A DNA stretch of 64,000 bases from Marinobacter qingdaonensis (GCF_034555935.1 NZ_JAYDCJ010000001.1:62001-126000), one strand, 5' to 3'. Counted from the first letter of the stretch, positions 48,254 to 58,189 are shown. Program-made: numbers and translations. The notes: a model not told the origin generated them from the letters alone.

Positions 48254-49768
48254 TCAGACCGCCTTGGCGGCGATGATCTTCTCGTGCCACTCGGCCGGGC
48301 CGGTCTGATGCACGGACGAGCCGCGGGAGTCGACCGCGACGGTGACCGGCATGTCCTCCACCTCGAACTCGTAGATGGCTTCCATACCCAGTTCCGGGAA
48401 GGCCACCACTTCGGCGTTCTTGATGGCCTTGGACACCAGGTAGGCAGAACCGCCCACCGCCATCAGGTACACCGCGCCAAACTCGCGGATGGCGTCGATG
48501 GCCACCTGGCCGCGCTCGGCCTTGCCGATCATGCCGGTAAGGCCGGTCTTCTCGAGCATGGTGTGGGTGAACTTGTCCATCCGGGTGGCGGTCGTTGGGC
48601 CAGCCGGCCCCACCACTTCTTCCCGCACCGGATCCACCGGGCCCACGTAATAGATGAAGCGGCCCTTCAGATCCACCGGCAGTTCCTCGCCCTTCTCGAT
48701 CATGTCGACCATCTTCTTGTGGGCTGCGTCACGGCCGGTCAGCATCTTGCCGGACAGCAGCACGGTTTCACCCGGCTGCCAGTCCTTGACGTCTTCTGGA
48801 GTGACGGTATCCAGGTTCACCCGACGCACGTTCTCACCCACTTCCCAGGTGATTTCCGGCCAGTCGTCCAGGCTCGGCGGGGTCTGCAGGGACGGGCCGG
48901 TGCCATCCAGGGTGAAATGGGCGTGGCGAGTCGCGGCACAGTTCGGGATGATGGCGACCGGCTTGTTTGCGGCGTGGGTCGGGTAATCCTTGACCTTCAC
49001 GTCCAGCACCGTGGTCAGGCCACCGAGACCCTGGGCGCCGATGCCCAGGTCGTTGACCTTGTCGAACAGCTCCAGACGCAGTTCCTCAGAACGGTTGGAC
49101 GCGCCCCGCTCCTTCAGGTCGTGGATGTCGATCGGGTCGAGCAGGGATTCCTTGGCCAGCTCCATCGCCTTCTCGGCGGTACCGCCGATGCCAATACCCA
49201 GCATACCCGGCGGGCACCAGCCGGCACCCATCTGCGGCACCATCTTCAGCACCCAGTCGACAACCGAGTCGGACGGGTTCAGCATGGCAAACTTGGACTT
49301 GGCCTCAGAACCACCGCCCTTGGCGGCCACGTGCACTTCCACGGTGTCGCCCGGCACCAGCTTGTAGTGAATGATGGCCGGGGTGTTGTCCTTGGTGTTC
49401 TGGCGCTTGCCGTCCGGGTCAGACAGCACCGAGGCGCGCAGCACATTATCCGGATGGGTGTAGGCCCGACGCACGCCTTCGTTGATCACATCGTCCAGCG
49501 GCATGTCGCAATCCCACTGCACGTTCATGCCCACGTTCACGAATACGGTAACAATGCCGGTGTCCTGACAGATCGGACGGTGCCCCTGGGCACACATACG
49601 CGAGTTGATCAGGATCTGGGCCATGGCGTCCTTGGCCGCCTGGGACTCTTCCTTCTGGTAAGCCTCATACACCCCCTGAATAAAATCTTTCGGGTGATAG
49701 TAGGAAATGAACTGCAGCGCGTCCGCTACGCTTTCAATCAGGTCATCCTGGCGGATTACGGTGGTCAT
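48254..49768 (-). CDS. fumA: Fumarate hydratase class I (iron-sulfur)
   Basis: 504 residues. It converts fumarate and L-malate in the TCA cycle using a [4Fe-4S] cluster. Expected cluster cysteines are in PICQDTGIVTVF, NCAATRHAHF and GWCPPGMLG. The protein carries both alpha (N-terminal) and beta (C-terminal, AYLVSKAIKNAEVVAFPELGM region) parts fused, as in FumA and FumB. Oxygen-sensitive class I enzymes are often accompanied by class II FumC elsewhere; none is seen here. Confidence 0.95.
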   Translation of the reverse strand: MTTVIRQDDLIESVADALQFISYYHPKDFIQGVYEAYQKEESQAAKDAMAQILINSRMCAQGHRPICQDTGIVTVFVNVGMNVQWDCDMPLDDVINEGVRRAYTHPDNVLRASVLSDPDGKRQNTKDNTPAIIHYKLVPGDTVEVHVAAKGGGSEAKSKFAMLNPSDSVVDWVLKMVPQMGAGWCPPGMLGIGIGGTAEKAMELAKESLLDPIDIHDLKERGASNRSEELRLELFDKVNDLGIGAQGLGGLTTVLDVKVKDYPTHAANKPVAIIPNCAATRHAHFTLDGTGPSLQTPPSLDDWPEITWEVGENVRRVNLDTVTPEDVKDWQPGETVLLSGKMLTGRDAAHKKMVDMIEKGEELPVDLKGRFIYYVGPVDPVREEVVGPAGPTTATRMDKFTHTMLEKTGLTGMIGKAERGQVAIDAIREFGAVYLMAVGGSAYLVSKAIKNAEVVAFPELGMEAIYEFEVEDMPVTVAVDSRGSSVHQTGPAEWHEKIIAAKAV

Positions 49769-50213
49769 AGGCGCCTCATCAGCTTGCTATCGTTATTTCG
49801 GGTCATCGAAAAATGTAGAGGCGAGAGTTTACCAGAAAAACCACCGGGCGAGTGACCGGCGCTTTGGTGAGTTCGTGTTGAAGCCGTGTAACAGAGAGGC
49901 GCCTGAATCCGGAATTTTGTCCTGACTCTCCGACGCTTACGGCTCGACAAACCCGGCAGCGCCAACTATTTTGCAGTATGTCCAATATCCATTCGTGCGG
50001 AGGGTATTGAAAGGGTCAGAATCACACTTTCGGCTGATCAACACTTGCCATACTGTCGCTATAGTCGAAGCTACAGAAATTGGCTCAAAGCGCTGGCTAC
50101 AATTTCAGATAAAAGATAATGCAGGACAGGCCACTGACAACGGGCTTACCGGATCAGACCGGCCCCGTCAGCTGCCGAACATAACGACACAACAACAGGA
50201 AAAGGTTCCACCC
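49769..50213. other. Intergenic region between fumA and the lipase gene
   Basis: This region must carry the promoters of two divergent genes. Bases after about 49960 are AT-richer than the core genome and resemble the lipase gene in composition. The lipase frame is open back to 49971, but the extension has no signal-peptide or protein-like character, and a lipoprotein signal begins at the ATG at 50214. No convincing sigma-70 pair or hairpin was found. Confidence 0.5.
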
Positions 50214-53033
50214 ATGTTCAAGAAAACTCTAATAAGCGTTGCCGTGGCGTCTTCCCTTGGACTAACAGGCTGCTTTGATAGTGGCAGTTCGGGCAAGAAC
50301 GCGAACCCGAATTACAAGATCAGCAACCCCAACTTCACGGGTAAGACTTGGCCGGTGTTTAACCCCATCACAAGCGCACTCCCCGTACCAAGCGACCTTC
50401 AGTTCGAGCAGGGTGCAAATGCGGATGGCACTTTGAGCGGGTCCGATGACAACGCCATTACGAACGCCCTTGATTTCATGGACGGCTCGTCGACGACCGC
50501 ACAGTTCGACATCAAACTGTCCGGCTCCATAGATCCTGACACCGTAAACGCTACTCCTGTTATTGATGCCGGAGGTGGATCTCCAGCGCCTAACCCTCAG
50601 CAAAACGTATTTTTGCTCTCTTTGGACTTCCCGGGCGGTGACCCCCTGCTTAACAACAGCTCCCATTACACCGATCTAATCGCAGAGCTCGTCGAGAATG
50701 GGGACATTCCTGAACCCGAGCGGTCGACTTTCCCCGGTGAAACACCAACATTTGATCTAGGGATTGCATTCGCTACAGCCCAGGCAGCCCCAAGCGCAGA
50801 AACCGTTGGAGCAGTTTTCGACTTCAACAACGAGTTCCGCGCGGAGGTCGTGTCATTAGATGGCGGCGTTAACAACACGCTGCGCATTACACCACTTCGA
50901 CCACTTGACCCGAAGAAGAAGTACTTGGTGGTTGTAACAGATGAAGTGAAGGACTCCGTGGGGCAAAGCCTGGTTGGCTCACCTGCTTACCAAAACATCA
51001 GCAATCCCGAAGAGCCACTCGGTAATGCCGCGCTGGCGCCAGTGCGGTCCGCCATTCAAAGCTGGGAGGCGTTGGCAGAGGGCTATTTCAATGCCTTGAC
51101 CAACACCAGTCGCGCCTCAGCCTCTCTTCCGGCTTTGACGGCTGACGATATTGCTCTCTCCCTGACTTTCACAACCGGGGGTACAACAGACGTTCTTGAG
51201 GCCGCCACTTCGCCCGCGCAGTTCTTCTACAAGAATTCTGTCACCACGGTACGGCAAGAGGCCATTGCAAAATACTTGGCCGCAAATGCAGATGCCTTCG
51301 AAGCTCTGGACGCCAGCACCCAGTACGGCACTCTCGACGCCGTAGCAGATGCTGCGATTGCCGACGCAGGCGACGCTAATCTTCGAGCCAGTGCGGCAGG
51401 CACCGCAAGTGCACTTTCAGGTGCGGGCGCTGACTTCAGTAACCCGGAGCCAAGAACAATTGGAACCACTTTTATTGAAGCCACTCGAGTATCATCCGCT
51501 ACCCTCGGGCTCCCTGAGAGTGGATCAGTGTTCCAAACAAGCTTGGAACTGCCCTACTACTTGGGCATCCCAACCAAGACCAACCCAGCTAATCTGAACT
51601 CCAATTGGACAGCGTCGACTACCGTAGGAGGCCTAATTGACCCTTCCGGCGACACTCCTCCCTCGGACAAGGTCACTTACCGGTTCCCGTTTGCCGCTGA
51701 AAACGAAACCATGGTGAACATACCGATGCTGGTATCGGTTCCCAACCCAACAGCACAAGTACCGGATCAGCCGCCAGGAACGACGTGTAGTCTGGCCAAA
51801 CCATATGATGTTGTTATTTATCAGCATGGAATTTTTGGGAATAGATCGCACAGCCTGGCTCTTGGCAACCAACTTGGGGCGCGCTGTTTCGTCACTGTCG
51901 CAATTGATCTGCCGTTGCACGGCATCGCACCGAAACTCGCCACTGGCGATGTAGATCCTTCCTTAGGCTTGAGCGTTGATAAAACGCTGAGTGGAGGTTC
52001 GTATGTAGACAGCCCGCTGCCAATGAACGAGCGTCATTTCGGCTGGGCGCAGAACGCGAATGGAAACCCAACCCGGATGGTGTACAGCACCGATCCCGAG
52101 AAAGCACTGGGGTCGTCTGCTCAGTTCTTCCTGAATCTGAGCAACTTGCCTGCCGCTCGAGATAATAATCGTCAAGGGGTAGTAGACCTGCTCAACCTCA
52201 ATGCAAGCCTGGTTAATCTGAACGCCATTGACCTGGACAACGCAGATGGCGACAGCAACCCCAACACGAACGCAATTGCCGACGTAAACGTTCAGGCGGA
52301 TGGAAGCGGCTCAAGCGTTTATTTCGTGGGGCATTCTCTTGGTGGCATCTTGGGAACGTCCACGGTGGCACTAGTAAATGGGGCGGCCCAAGCTGACACT
52401 ATCGGAAACGACAACATTGTGCCGTTCAGCGCAGCGGCGTTCGTAACTCCCGGCGCAGGCATTGCCAAGCTCCTGGAAAACTCCCCATCAATTGGTGCGA
52501 GAGTGCTTGAGGGCCTGGCTGGATCTGGCCTTACACAAGGCACCTCTAACCTCGAACTGTACTTCAACGTTGCTCAAGCCTCCCTTGACAGCGCTGAACC
52601 CCATAACTTCGTATCCTCTTTGCTGGACAGCAACAGCAAAGTCTACCTAAACGAAATTTACGGGGACGGTTCAGATCGGAGTACGCAGGATCAGACCATT
52701 CCGGTTGCCGCAGACACTGCCTACGCCGGCACCTACACTCGACCACTGGGTGATGCTCTGCCAGCGCCTCTCGCGGGTACAGAGCCCCTGATCATGCAAC
52801 TGGAAGCAGATACCGTCTCAGCAACCGGCGCACTGAGTGCAGACGCAAACGCCGTGCGTTTCACTGCCGGCACACACACAACTATCATCAGACCTGAAAC
52901 GACTACTCAGGAGGCGGTTTTTGCTGACATGGCTGCCAACATCATTTCCTTCTTTGCGAATGATGGCGGCGCCATTCAGTTCAACAACGCTGCGTTCGTG
53001 AAGACAGAGGCTCCAACTCCTGAAAACCCGTAA
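50214..53033 (+). CDS. VolA/Pla-1 type surface lipase lipoprotein
   Basis: 939 residues. Lipoprotein signal MFKKTLISVAVASSLGLTGC with the lipobox Cys at 20. The N-terminal half contains Asp/Thr/Ser-rich segments with FNPITSALPVPSDLQFEQG, typical of the VolA/Pla-1/cef extracellular lipase group. The alpha/beta-hydrolase core has YQHGIFGNRSHSLALG and nucleophile elbow VGHSLGGILG. VolA of Vibrio is a surface lysophospholipase that frees fatty acids from lecithin. AGGAAAAGG precedes the start. Composition is AT-richer and less codon-biased than the neighbours, which suggests a different history. A terminator follows. Confidence 0.87.
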   Translation: MFKKTLISVAVASSLGLTGCFDSGSSGKNANPNYKISNPNFTGKTWPVFNPITSALPVPSDLQFEQGANADGTLSGSDDNAITNALDFMDGSSTTAQFDIKLSGSIDPDTVNATPVIDAGGGSPAPNPQQNVFLLSLDFPGGDPLLNNSSHYTDLIAELVENGDIPEPERSTFPGETPTFDLGIAFATAQAAPSAETVGAVFDFNNEFRAEVVSLDGGVNNTLRITPLRPLDPKKKYLVVVTDEVKDSVGQSLVGSPAYQNISNPEEPLGNAALAPVRSAIQSWEALAEGYFNALTNTSRASASLPALTADDIALSLTFTTGGTTDVLEAATSPAQFFYKNSVTTVRQEAIAKYLAANADAFEALDASTQYGTLDAVADAAIADAGDANLRASAAGTASALSGAGADFSNPEPRTIGTTFIEATRVSSATLGLPESGSVFQTSLELPYYLGIPTKTNPANLNSNWTASTTVGGLIDPSGDTPPSDKVTYRFPFAAENETMVNIPMLVSVPNPTAQVPDQPPGTTCSLAKPYDVVIYQHGIFGNRSHSLALGNQLGARCFVTVAIDLPLHGIAPKLATGDVDPSLGLSVDKTLSGGSYVDSPLPMNERHFGWAQNANGNPTRMVYSTDPEKALGSSAQFFLNLSNLPAARDNNRQGVVDLLNLNASLVNLNAIDLDNADGDSNPNTNAIADVNVQADGSGSSVYFVGHSLGGILGTSTVALVNGAAQADTIGNDNIVPFSAAAFVTPGAGIAKLLENSPSIGARVLEGLAGSGLTQGTSNLELYFNVAQASLDSAEPHNFVSSLLDSNSKVYLNEIYGDGSDRSTQDQTIPVAADTAYAGTYTRPLGDALPAPLAGTEPLIMQLEADTVSATGALSADANAVRFTAGTHTTIIRPETTTQEAVFADMAANIISFFANDGGAIQFNNAAFVKTEAPTPENP

Positions 53034-53054
53034 TACTAATCATTAAGACGAACA

Positions 53055-53082
53055 AGCCCCGGCTCTTGCCGGGGCTTTTTTT
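53055..53082 (+). terminator. Rho-independent terminator after the lipase gene
   Basis: Stem AGCCCCGGC (53055-53063) with GCCGGGGCT (53068-53076), loop TCTT, followed by a run of T residues to 53082. It lies just after the lipase stop. Confidence 0.92.
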
Positions 53083-53098
53083 GCCGCTCAAATCAGTT

Positions 53099-54166
53099 TT
53101 AAGTCTTAACGCCAAAGATAATGGGGTTACCAATCTGCCTCTGCATCACCCCATCCCCCCGATCCACCTCAATCACCATACCCCTCGCCTTCAACTGCGG
53201 ATGCTCCGCCGCCTCGGTAATGGTCAGCACCGGCTCCACACAGGCATCCTGATCGGCAAAGATCTCCTGCCACTCGACCAGGGTCTTTTCCGCCACCTTG
53301 TCCTTCAGGGCGGTTTTTAACCGCTGCTGATCTTCCGGCTTCTGGCTGAGCGCAAGGGACTTCAGTTCGCTCAAACCCAGGGTATCGCAGAGTCTGGCTG
53401 AGAATTGCGGTTCGAGGCTGCCGATGGACAGCCAGCGCTGGTCCCGGGTCTGGTAGTAATCGTAGAAGGAGCCGCCGTTCAGCAGCGCGCTTTCCGGTTG
53501 CTGCTCCTGGCCGCCAGCCAGGCTGGCAGCGCCGGCCATGGCGTTCAGGGCGAAGGCGGCGTCGGTCATGCTGATGTCGACGAACTGCCCTGCGCCGGTC
53601 TGCTGGCGCTCGATCACTGCGGCCAGAATGCCCATGACCGCGTGGTGCGAGCCGCCCGCGACGTCGGCCACCTGAATGCCCAGGGGTGGCGGGCCGCTGT
53701 CTGCGCGGCCACAGTGACTGCTGACGCCGGCAATGGACAGGTAGTTGATGTCGTGTCCGGCGCGGTCACGATAAGGGCCGGTCTGGCCGTAACCGGTGAT
53801 GGCGCAATAGATCAGGCGGGGATTGATCGCCTTCAGGGTCTCATAGCCGATGCCGAGACGGTCCATCACTCCGGGTCGGAACTGTTCGACCACGATGTCG
53901 TAGTCACGCACCAGCTCCTTAACCTTGTCCACGGCTTCCGCCTGTTTCAGGTTCAAAGCCAGAGTGCGCTTGCTGCGGGTCAGGTAGGAAAAGGCCGTGC
54001 TGATCTTGCCGTCAAAGGGCGGCATCACCTTGGTCAGGTCGACCCGGTCCGGTGCCTCGACCCGGAGCACTTCCGCCCCCATGTCCGCCAACATCATGGT
54101 GGCGTAGGGCCCCGGTAACAGGGTGCTGAAGTCCAATACTTTCAATGAGGTCAGGGGACCTGCCAT
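53099..54166 (-). CDS. CaiB/BaiF family CoA-transferase or 2-methylacyl-CoA racemase
   Basis: 355 residues from the ATG at 54166 (AAGGAG upstream). Family III CoA-transferase fold: LKVLDFSTLLPGPYATMML, MGAEVLRVEAP, EQFRPGVMDRLGIGY, and the catalytic pair in AGHDINYLSIAG, where the His-Asp arrangement of alpha-methylacyl-CoA racemases is kept. Racemase (branched fatty-acid or sterol side-chain breakdown) is somewhat more likely than CoA transfer, but the two are not separable by eye. It is divergent from an AraC-family gene that probably controls it. Confidence 0.88.
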   Translation of the reverse strand: MAGPLTSLKVLDFSTLLPGPYATMMLADMGAEVLRVEAPDRVDLTKVMPPFDGKISTAFSYLTRSKRTLALNLKQAEAVDKVKELVRDYDIVVEQFRPGVMDRLGIGYETLKAINPRLIYCAITGYGQTGPYRDRAGHDINYLSIAGVSSHCGRADSGPPPLGIQVADVAGGSHHAVMGILAAVIERQQTGAGQFVDISMTDAAFALNAMAGAASLAGGQEQQPESALLNGGSFYDYYQTRDQRWLSIGSLEPQFSARLCDTLGLSELKSLALSQKPEDQQRLKTALKDKVAEKTLVEWQEIFADQDACVEPVLTITEAAEHPQLKARGMVIEVDRGDGVMQRQIGNPIIFGVKT

Positions 54167-54233
54167 GGCGTTCTCCTTCGCGGCTCGCGAGTGTGTTGTT
54201 GGATTGCAGATTCGCCTCATCCTGCCCGCTTTT

Positions 54234-54249
54234 GCCAACTGGGCCAACT
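54234..54249. promoter_or_regulatory. Candidate AraC-type operator, direct repeat
   Basis: GCCAACT occurs twice, at 54234-54240 and 54243-54249, nine bases apart, roughly one helical turn, and is followed by looser CCAAT-like copies to about 54287. AraC-family proteins bind such direct repeats. The site lies between the divergent CoA-transferase and regulator genes. The repeats are seen; the binding is inferred. Confidence 0.3.
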
Positions 54250-54362
54250 ACCGGTTCCCCCAATCCAATTGACCAATTCTTCCAACCCGGGGCAGCCGGG
54301 CCAGTTGCATTGTGGCCGCGGGCACTTATGATGGGCTTCGTTTCCCTGTATTCACGAGTGCT

Positions 54363-55382
54363 ATGTCCAACCTGACGGTTTCAAGACATTTTGTGCAGGC
54401 CGCCTTGGGCGGCGCTGAACGGCTGGGGGTCGACACCCGGCCGCTGCTGCTGGAGGCGGGTATTTCGCCGGATCTGCTGCGTATCGAGATGGCTCGGGTC
54501 AGCAGCGACCAGTTCAGCCATCTGCTGCAGCTGCTCTGGCACCGGCTGGACGACGAGTTCATGGGATTCGGGCCCCGACGCGCCCGCAGTGGCACCTTCG
54601 CCACCATGTGTGCGCTGGCCATCGACTGCCCGACCCTGGAGGCGGTCTACAAGCAGGCATTCCAGTTCTCCCGGCTGTTCGAGCCCATGGTCACCATGGA
54701 ACTGGAAACCAGGGGTCCCAAGCCCCAATTGGTCACCCGCATTGAGGGTGAGATCGACGATCCGGATTATTTCCTGCGGGAAAGCATGCTGGTGATCTGG
54801 CATCGACTCGGCAGCTGGCTGATCGGCCAGCCGGTGGAGCTGGACAAGGCGGAATTTGACTACCCCCGCCCCGCCCACGCGGACGAGTACCGGCACATCT
54901 TCCACTGCGCCTTGGCGTTTGACTCCGATCGCACCGCGCTGACCTTCGACCGGCGCTTTCTGTCCGCGCCGGTCATTCGCGACCGTTCGGAAATGAAGCA
55001 GTTCCTGAAGACCTCACCGGCGGATCTGCTGTCCCGCCCGGACGAGAGCAACACCTTCACCGGCAAGATCCGGGCGCTGATTGGCCGGGACTTTTCCAAG
55101 CCCCTCCCCGATTTCGAGTGGATTGCGGCAGAACTGCACACCAGCCCGCAAACCCTCAGGCGACGACTGAAGCAGGAAAATACCTCGTTTCAGGAGATCA
55201 AGGATCTGTTGCGGCGGGACATGGCCATCTACTACCTGGGCCGCCCGGAGCTGCCCATCAACGACATCGCCAGCAAGGTCGGGTTCACCGAACCCTCAAC
55301 CTTCCACCGCGCGTTCAAGAAATGGACCGGGGTCACCCCCGGGGCCTACCGCGAGGGCGAGCGGGGCACCCTCGCGAACTGA
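54363..55382 (+). CDS. AraC-family transcriptional regulator
   Basis: 339 residues. The N-terminal about 200 residues match the arabinose-binding-like domain of OruR/GliR-type regulators (AALGGAERLGVDTRPLLLEAGI at the start); the C-terminal 100 residues contain two helix-turn-helix motifs (WIAAELHTSPQTLRRRLKQ and INDIASKVGFTEPSTFHRAF, then KKWTGVTPGAYR). It probably controls the divergent CaiB-family gene in response to a fatty-acid or acyl compound, which is inference from context. Confidence 0.92.
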   Translation: MSNLTVSRHFVQAALGGAERLGVDTRPLLLEAGISPDLLRIEMARVSSDQFSHLLQLLWHRLDDEFMGFGPRRARSGTFATMCALAIDCPTLEAVYKQAFQFSRLFEPMVTMELETRGPKPQLVTRIEGEIDDPDYFLRESMLVIWHRLGSWLIGQPVELDKAEFDYPRPAHADEYRHIFHCALAFDSDRTALTFDRRFLSAPVIRDRSEMKQFLKTSPADLLSRPDESNTFTGKIRALIGRDFSKPLPDFEWIAAELHTSPQTLRRRLKQENTSFQEIKDLLRRDMAIYYLGRPELPINDIASKVGFTEPSTFHRAFKKWTGVTPGAYREGERGTLAN

Positions 55383-55387
55383 GGGCC

Positions 55388-56245
55388 TCAGGACCCCGAC
55401 GGGGTCTGCAGGTTGCGAATCAGGCGCCCGAGGGTTCGGGCAATTTCCCGGGTCTGATCCCGATCCATCGACAGTTGCAGCAAGCGCGAGCCATCCCTCG
55501 GATCGTAAACCCAGCAGGCGGTTGCCGCCGACTCACACCCCCACTCCACCTGGGGATTAACGCCGAACACCGACAGCGCTTCGGTCGTCCTGACCACGCG
55601 GCCGCTGGCGTCCCGGCGAATTTCCTGCACATTGAGGATGTCGTCGGTGGTGCTGACCTGGTAACTGACGTCGGCCGGCTTGTCGACCCGCACAATGGTC
55701 TGGTCGGCGCGCCAGCCGGCCACCTCCAAGAGGCTGTTCAGGTGCATGGCCAGGGCCTGACGATCCGAGTTGGCCAGGTAGAGCTTACGCAGGGAGGCCA
55801 CTTCCTGGTCTCCCGCCGGCTCGATCACCGCGACCTTGCCTGACTCGCCGTTGCCGTTCTGGGGCGCCACCGCCCGTTCCTTCCGGGCCTTTTCCACCTC
55901 GGTGATCAGTTTCAACGCCTGCTGATAATGACGGCCGTCGGTGCCGGCCGCGGTCACGTAAGCCTCAAGCGCGGACTGGGCCTCGTTCAGGTGGGCAGCC
56001 TGGTACATGACCCGCCCGCGGTAATAGAAGTACTCCGGCGGTTTGTTGCCTTCGAGCTGCTGCAGACGGTTCAGGTATTCCCCGGCCTCACCCCAGCTTT
56101 CCGAAGCAACCGCTTCCTCGGTGGCCAGCATCAGCCGGCGCATTTCATGTTCGGGCGCCAAGGCCAGCGCCTGCCCCGCCGTCAGTGCCGATGCCAGAGC
56201 CATCACCTGCAACAGCCGACGAGCCTTGTTCTTGGATACTGCCAT
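55388..56245 (-). CDS. Periplasmic protein with TPR-like repeats, uncharacterised
   Basis: 285 residues. N-terminal signal peptide LLQVMALASALTAGQALA, then a helical repeat region (SWGEAGEYLNRLQQLEG, YYRGRVMYQAAHLNEAQSAL) resembling tetratricopeptide repeats to about residue 120. The C-terminal half is mixed and has a pair of Cys (WGCESAATACWVYDP) that may form a disulfide in the periplasm. It follows rmuC by five bases and could be coupled to it, though no functional link is known. Function not recognised. Confidence 0.72.
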   Translation of the reverse strand: MAVSKNKARRLLQVMALASALTAGQALALAPEHEMRRLMLATEEAVASESWGEAGEYLNRLQQLEGNKPPEYFYYRGRVMYQAAHLNEAQSALEAYVTAAGTDGRHYQQALKLITEVEKARKERAVAPQNGNGESGKVAVIEPAGDQEVASLRKLYLANSDRQALAMHLNSLLEVAGWRADQTIVRVDKPADVSYQVSTTDDILNVQEIRRDASGRVVRTTEALSVFGVNPQVEWGCESAATACWVYDPRDGSRLLQLSMDRDQTREIARTLGRLIRNLQTPSGS

Positions 56246-56250
56246 GACCT

Positions 56251-57909
56251 TTACTCCTGCTGATGTTCTGCGCCCACGGCCTGGGTTTCGGTTTCGGCCT
56301 CGGACTCGTCGGAATCCCGCCGGGGGGCGGAATCGGTGTCCCGGTCGGGATCGTCTCCGGCGTCCACTTCCGCTTGATCCATAATGCCCTTGGGCAGCTC
56401 TTTTTTCACCCGCACCCCCAGCTCCACGAACCGGTTGGCCTGGGAAATCAGGTTGCCCCGCCCCCGGGTCAGGGTGTTCATGGCCGAGTCGTAAGTCCCC
56501 TGGGCGGTGTGAAGCTGGCCGCCCAGGCGCTCCATGGCTTCGACAAACACCCTCAATTTATCGTAGACCGCCCCGGCGCGCTCCGCGATCCGGCGCGCGT
56601 TCTGGCTCTGCCGCTCATAGCGCCAGATGTTCTCGATGGTGCGCAGGGTCGCCAGCAAGGTGGTGGGTGTTACCACGATAATCTTTCTCTCGAATGCTTC
56701 TGCGAAGAGGTTCTCGTCCTGCTGAAAGGCCGCCACGAAGGCCGGCTCGATGGGCATGAACAGCAGCACGAAATCCGGTGAATGCAGGCCATTCAGCTGA
56801 CTGTAATCTTTCTCGCTCAAGGTCCGGATGTGATTGCGCACCGCCTCCACGTGATCCTTGAGAGCGGTTTCCCGAACGGTCTCGTCCTCCTCGGTCACCC
56901 ACTGCTGGTAGGCCAGCAGGGACACCTTGGAGTCGATAATCAGATTGCGACTGTCCGGCAGATGCACCACCACGTCCGGACGCAACAGTTGGTTTTCGCC
57001 ATCCCGGTAGCTGCCCTGAGTCTCGTATTCCACGCCTTTGCGCAGCCCGGACTTTTCCAGCACCCGCTCCAGGATCAATTCGCCCCAGTTGCCCTGGATC
57101 TTCTTGTCGCCCTTGAGCGCGCGGGTCAGGTTGGACGCCTCCTCGGTTATCTGGCGGTTCAGATCCTGCAACGACTTGATCTCGCTGCGCAGCGCCTGCC
57201 GGTCCCGGGTTTCGGTGGTGTAGACATCCTCCACCCGCTTGCGGAAATCCTGCAACTGGTCGCGGAACGGATTGAGCAGGGTATCCAGACTGGTGCGGGT
57301 CTGCTGGCTGAACCGTTCGCTCTTCTGCTCGAAGATCTTATTGGCCAGGTTCTCGAATTCCTGCTTCAAGGCGTCCCGGTTGCGTTCCAGCAGCTCCAGT
57401 TTCTCGGTCGTGGCGCGGCGTTCCTTATCGAGGGTGACCTCCTGCTCCCGCAGCGCAACCTGGGCCTCGTGCAGCTCCCGTGACAACTGTTCAGCGCGTT
57501 CCTGCTGGGCCTCCCGCTCCCGCTCCAGCTGGCCCAGCCGACTGCGGCGGGCCTCCAGGTCGGATTCCAGCCCGGCCACCCGATTTTCCAGGCCCGTGGC
57601 TTTCTGGCGCCACTGTTCCAGGTCCTGCTCGTGCCGGTTCAGGCGCTGCTTCTGCTCGTCCAGCGCCCGTTTCAGGTGCTCGGCCTGCTGCCGGTCCAGG
57701 GCATTTTCGTGCTGGGTCTCGCGCAACAGTCGCTCGGCGTCGGTGCGCTCGCCCTCGAGGGCTGCCTTTTCGGCCACCAGAGCGCGTTTTTCGGAGCTGG
57801 CGCGAATCAGCAGCCCGGCCATTACGCACAGGGCGATCACCAACATACCCATCCAGCCTGCCATGGCCTCCGGCCGCGACAACATCAATTCGGTGACAGC
57901 CTCTGGCAC
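56251..57909 (-). CDS. rmuC: DNA recombination protein RmuC
   Basis: 552 residues (E. coli 475). N-terminal membrane helix (MGMLVIALCVMAGLLI, about 20-35), then about 170 residues of heptad-type coiled coil rich in Glu, Arg and Gln. The conserved RmuC domain follows from about residue 200, with IQGNWGELILERVLEKSG, RPDVVVHLPDSRNLIIDSKVS and NGLHSPDFVLLFMPIEPAF. RmuC limits inversions at short inverted repeats; it may be a PD-(D/E)xK-like nuclease. GTG start with AGGAGA seven bases upstream. Confidence 0.93.
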   Translation of the reverse strand: MPEAVTELMLSRPEAMAGWMGMLVIALCVMAGLLIRASSEKRALVAEKAALEGERTDAERLLRETQHENALDRQQAEHLKRALDEQKQRLNRHEQDLEQWRQKATGLENRVAGLESDLEARRSRLGQLEREREAQQERAEQLSRELHEAQVALREQEVTLDKERRATTEKLELLERNRDALKQEFENLANKIFEQKSERFSQQTRTSLDTLLNPFRDQLQDFRKRVEDVYTTETRDRQALRSEIKSLQDLNRQITEEASNLTRALKGDKKIQGNWGELILERVLEKSGLRKGVEYETQGSYRDGENQLLRPDVVVHLPDSRNLIIDSKVSLLAYQQWVTEEDETVRETALKDHVEAVRNHIRTLSEKDYSQLNGLHSPDFVLLFMPIEPAFVAAFQQDENLFAEAFERKIIVVTPTTLLATLRTIENIWRYERQSQNARRIAERAGAVYDKLRVFVEAMERLGGQLHTAQGTYDSAMNTLTRGRGNLISQANRFVELGVRVKKELPKGIMDQAEVDAGDDPDRDTDSAPRRDSDESEAETETQAVGAEHQQE

Positions 57910-58189
57910 TGCGTTTTCTCCTGTTTTACTTAGGTTTGGCTTTAACGCGGGAACACGTTGTTCGGGCTAGTCTACCTCATCCATGGAACCTTTTTCGCTC
58001 AACCACGTGACAGTAAACTGGAGGCGCCATGGGAGTTCGACCACTTGGCAATTCCGGGAAACGAGCGCATCTGTTTATAGACGCGCCTCGTAATATCGTC
58101 TAAAAGGGTAAAATGTTCCTGCGTTTTCAGGCATTACGTTTTCTTAATCGCCTGAGCGACGATCAAGGACCGATAACGGACTACGGATC

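Noticed and set aside
49971..50213. N-terminal extension of the lipase back to 49971
   Set aside because: The extension is in frame but is not protein-like, and it would bury the clear lipoprotein signal peptide that starts at 50214.
54855..56549. Possible long open frames opposite rmuC and the AraC-type gene
   Set aside because: They are antisense to genes with recognised motifs and show no coding features of their own.
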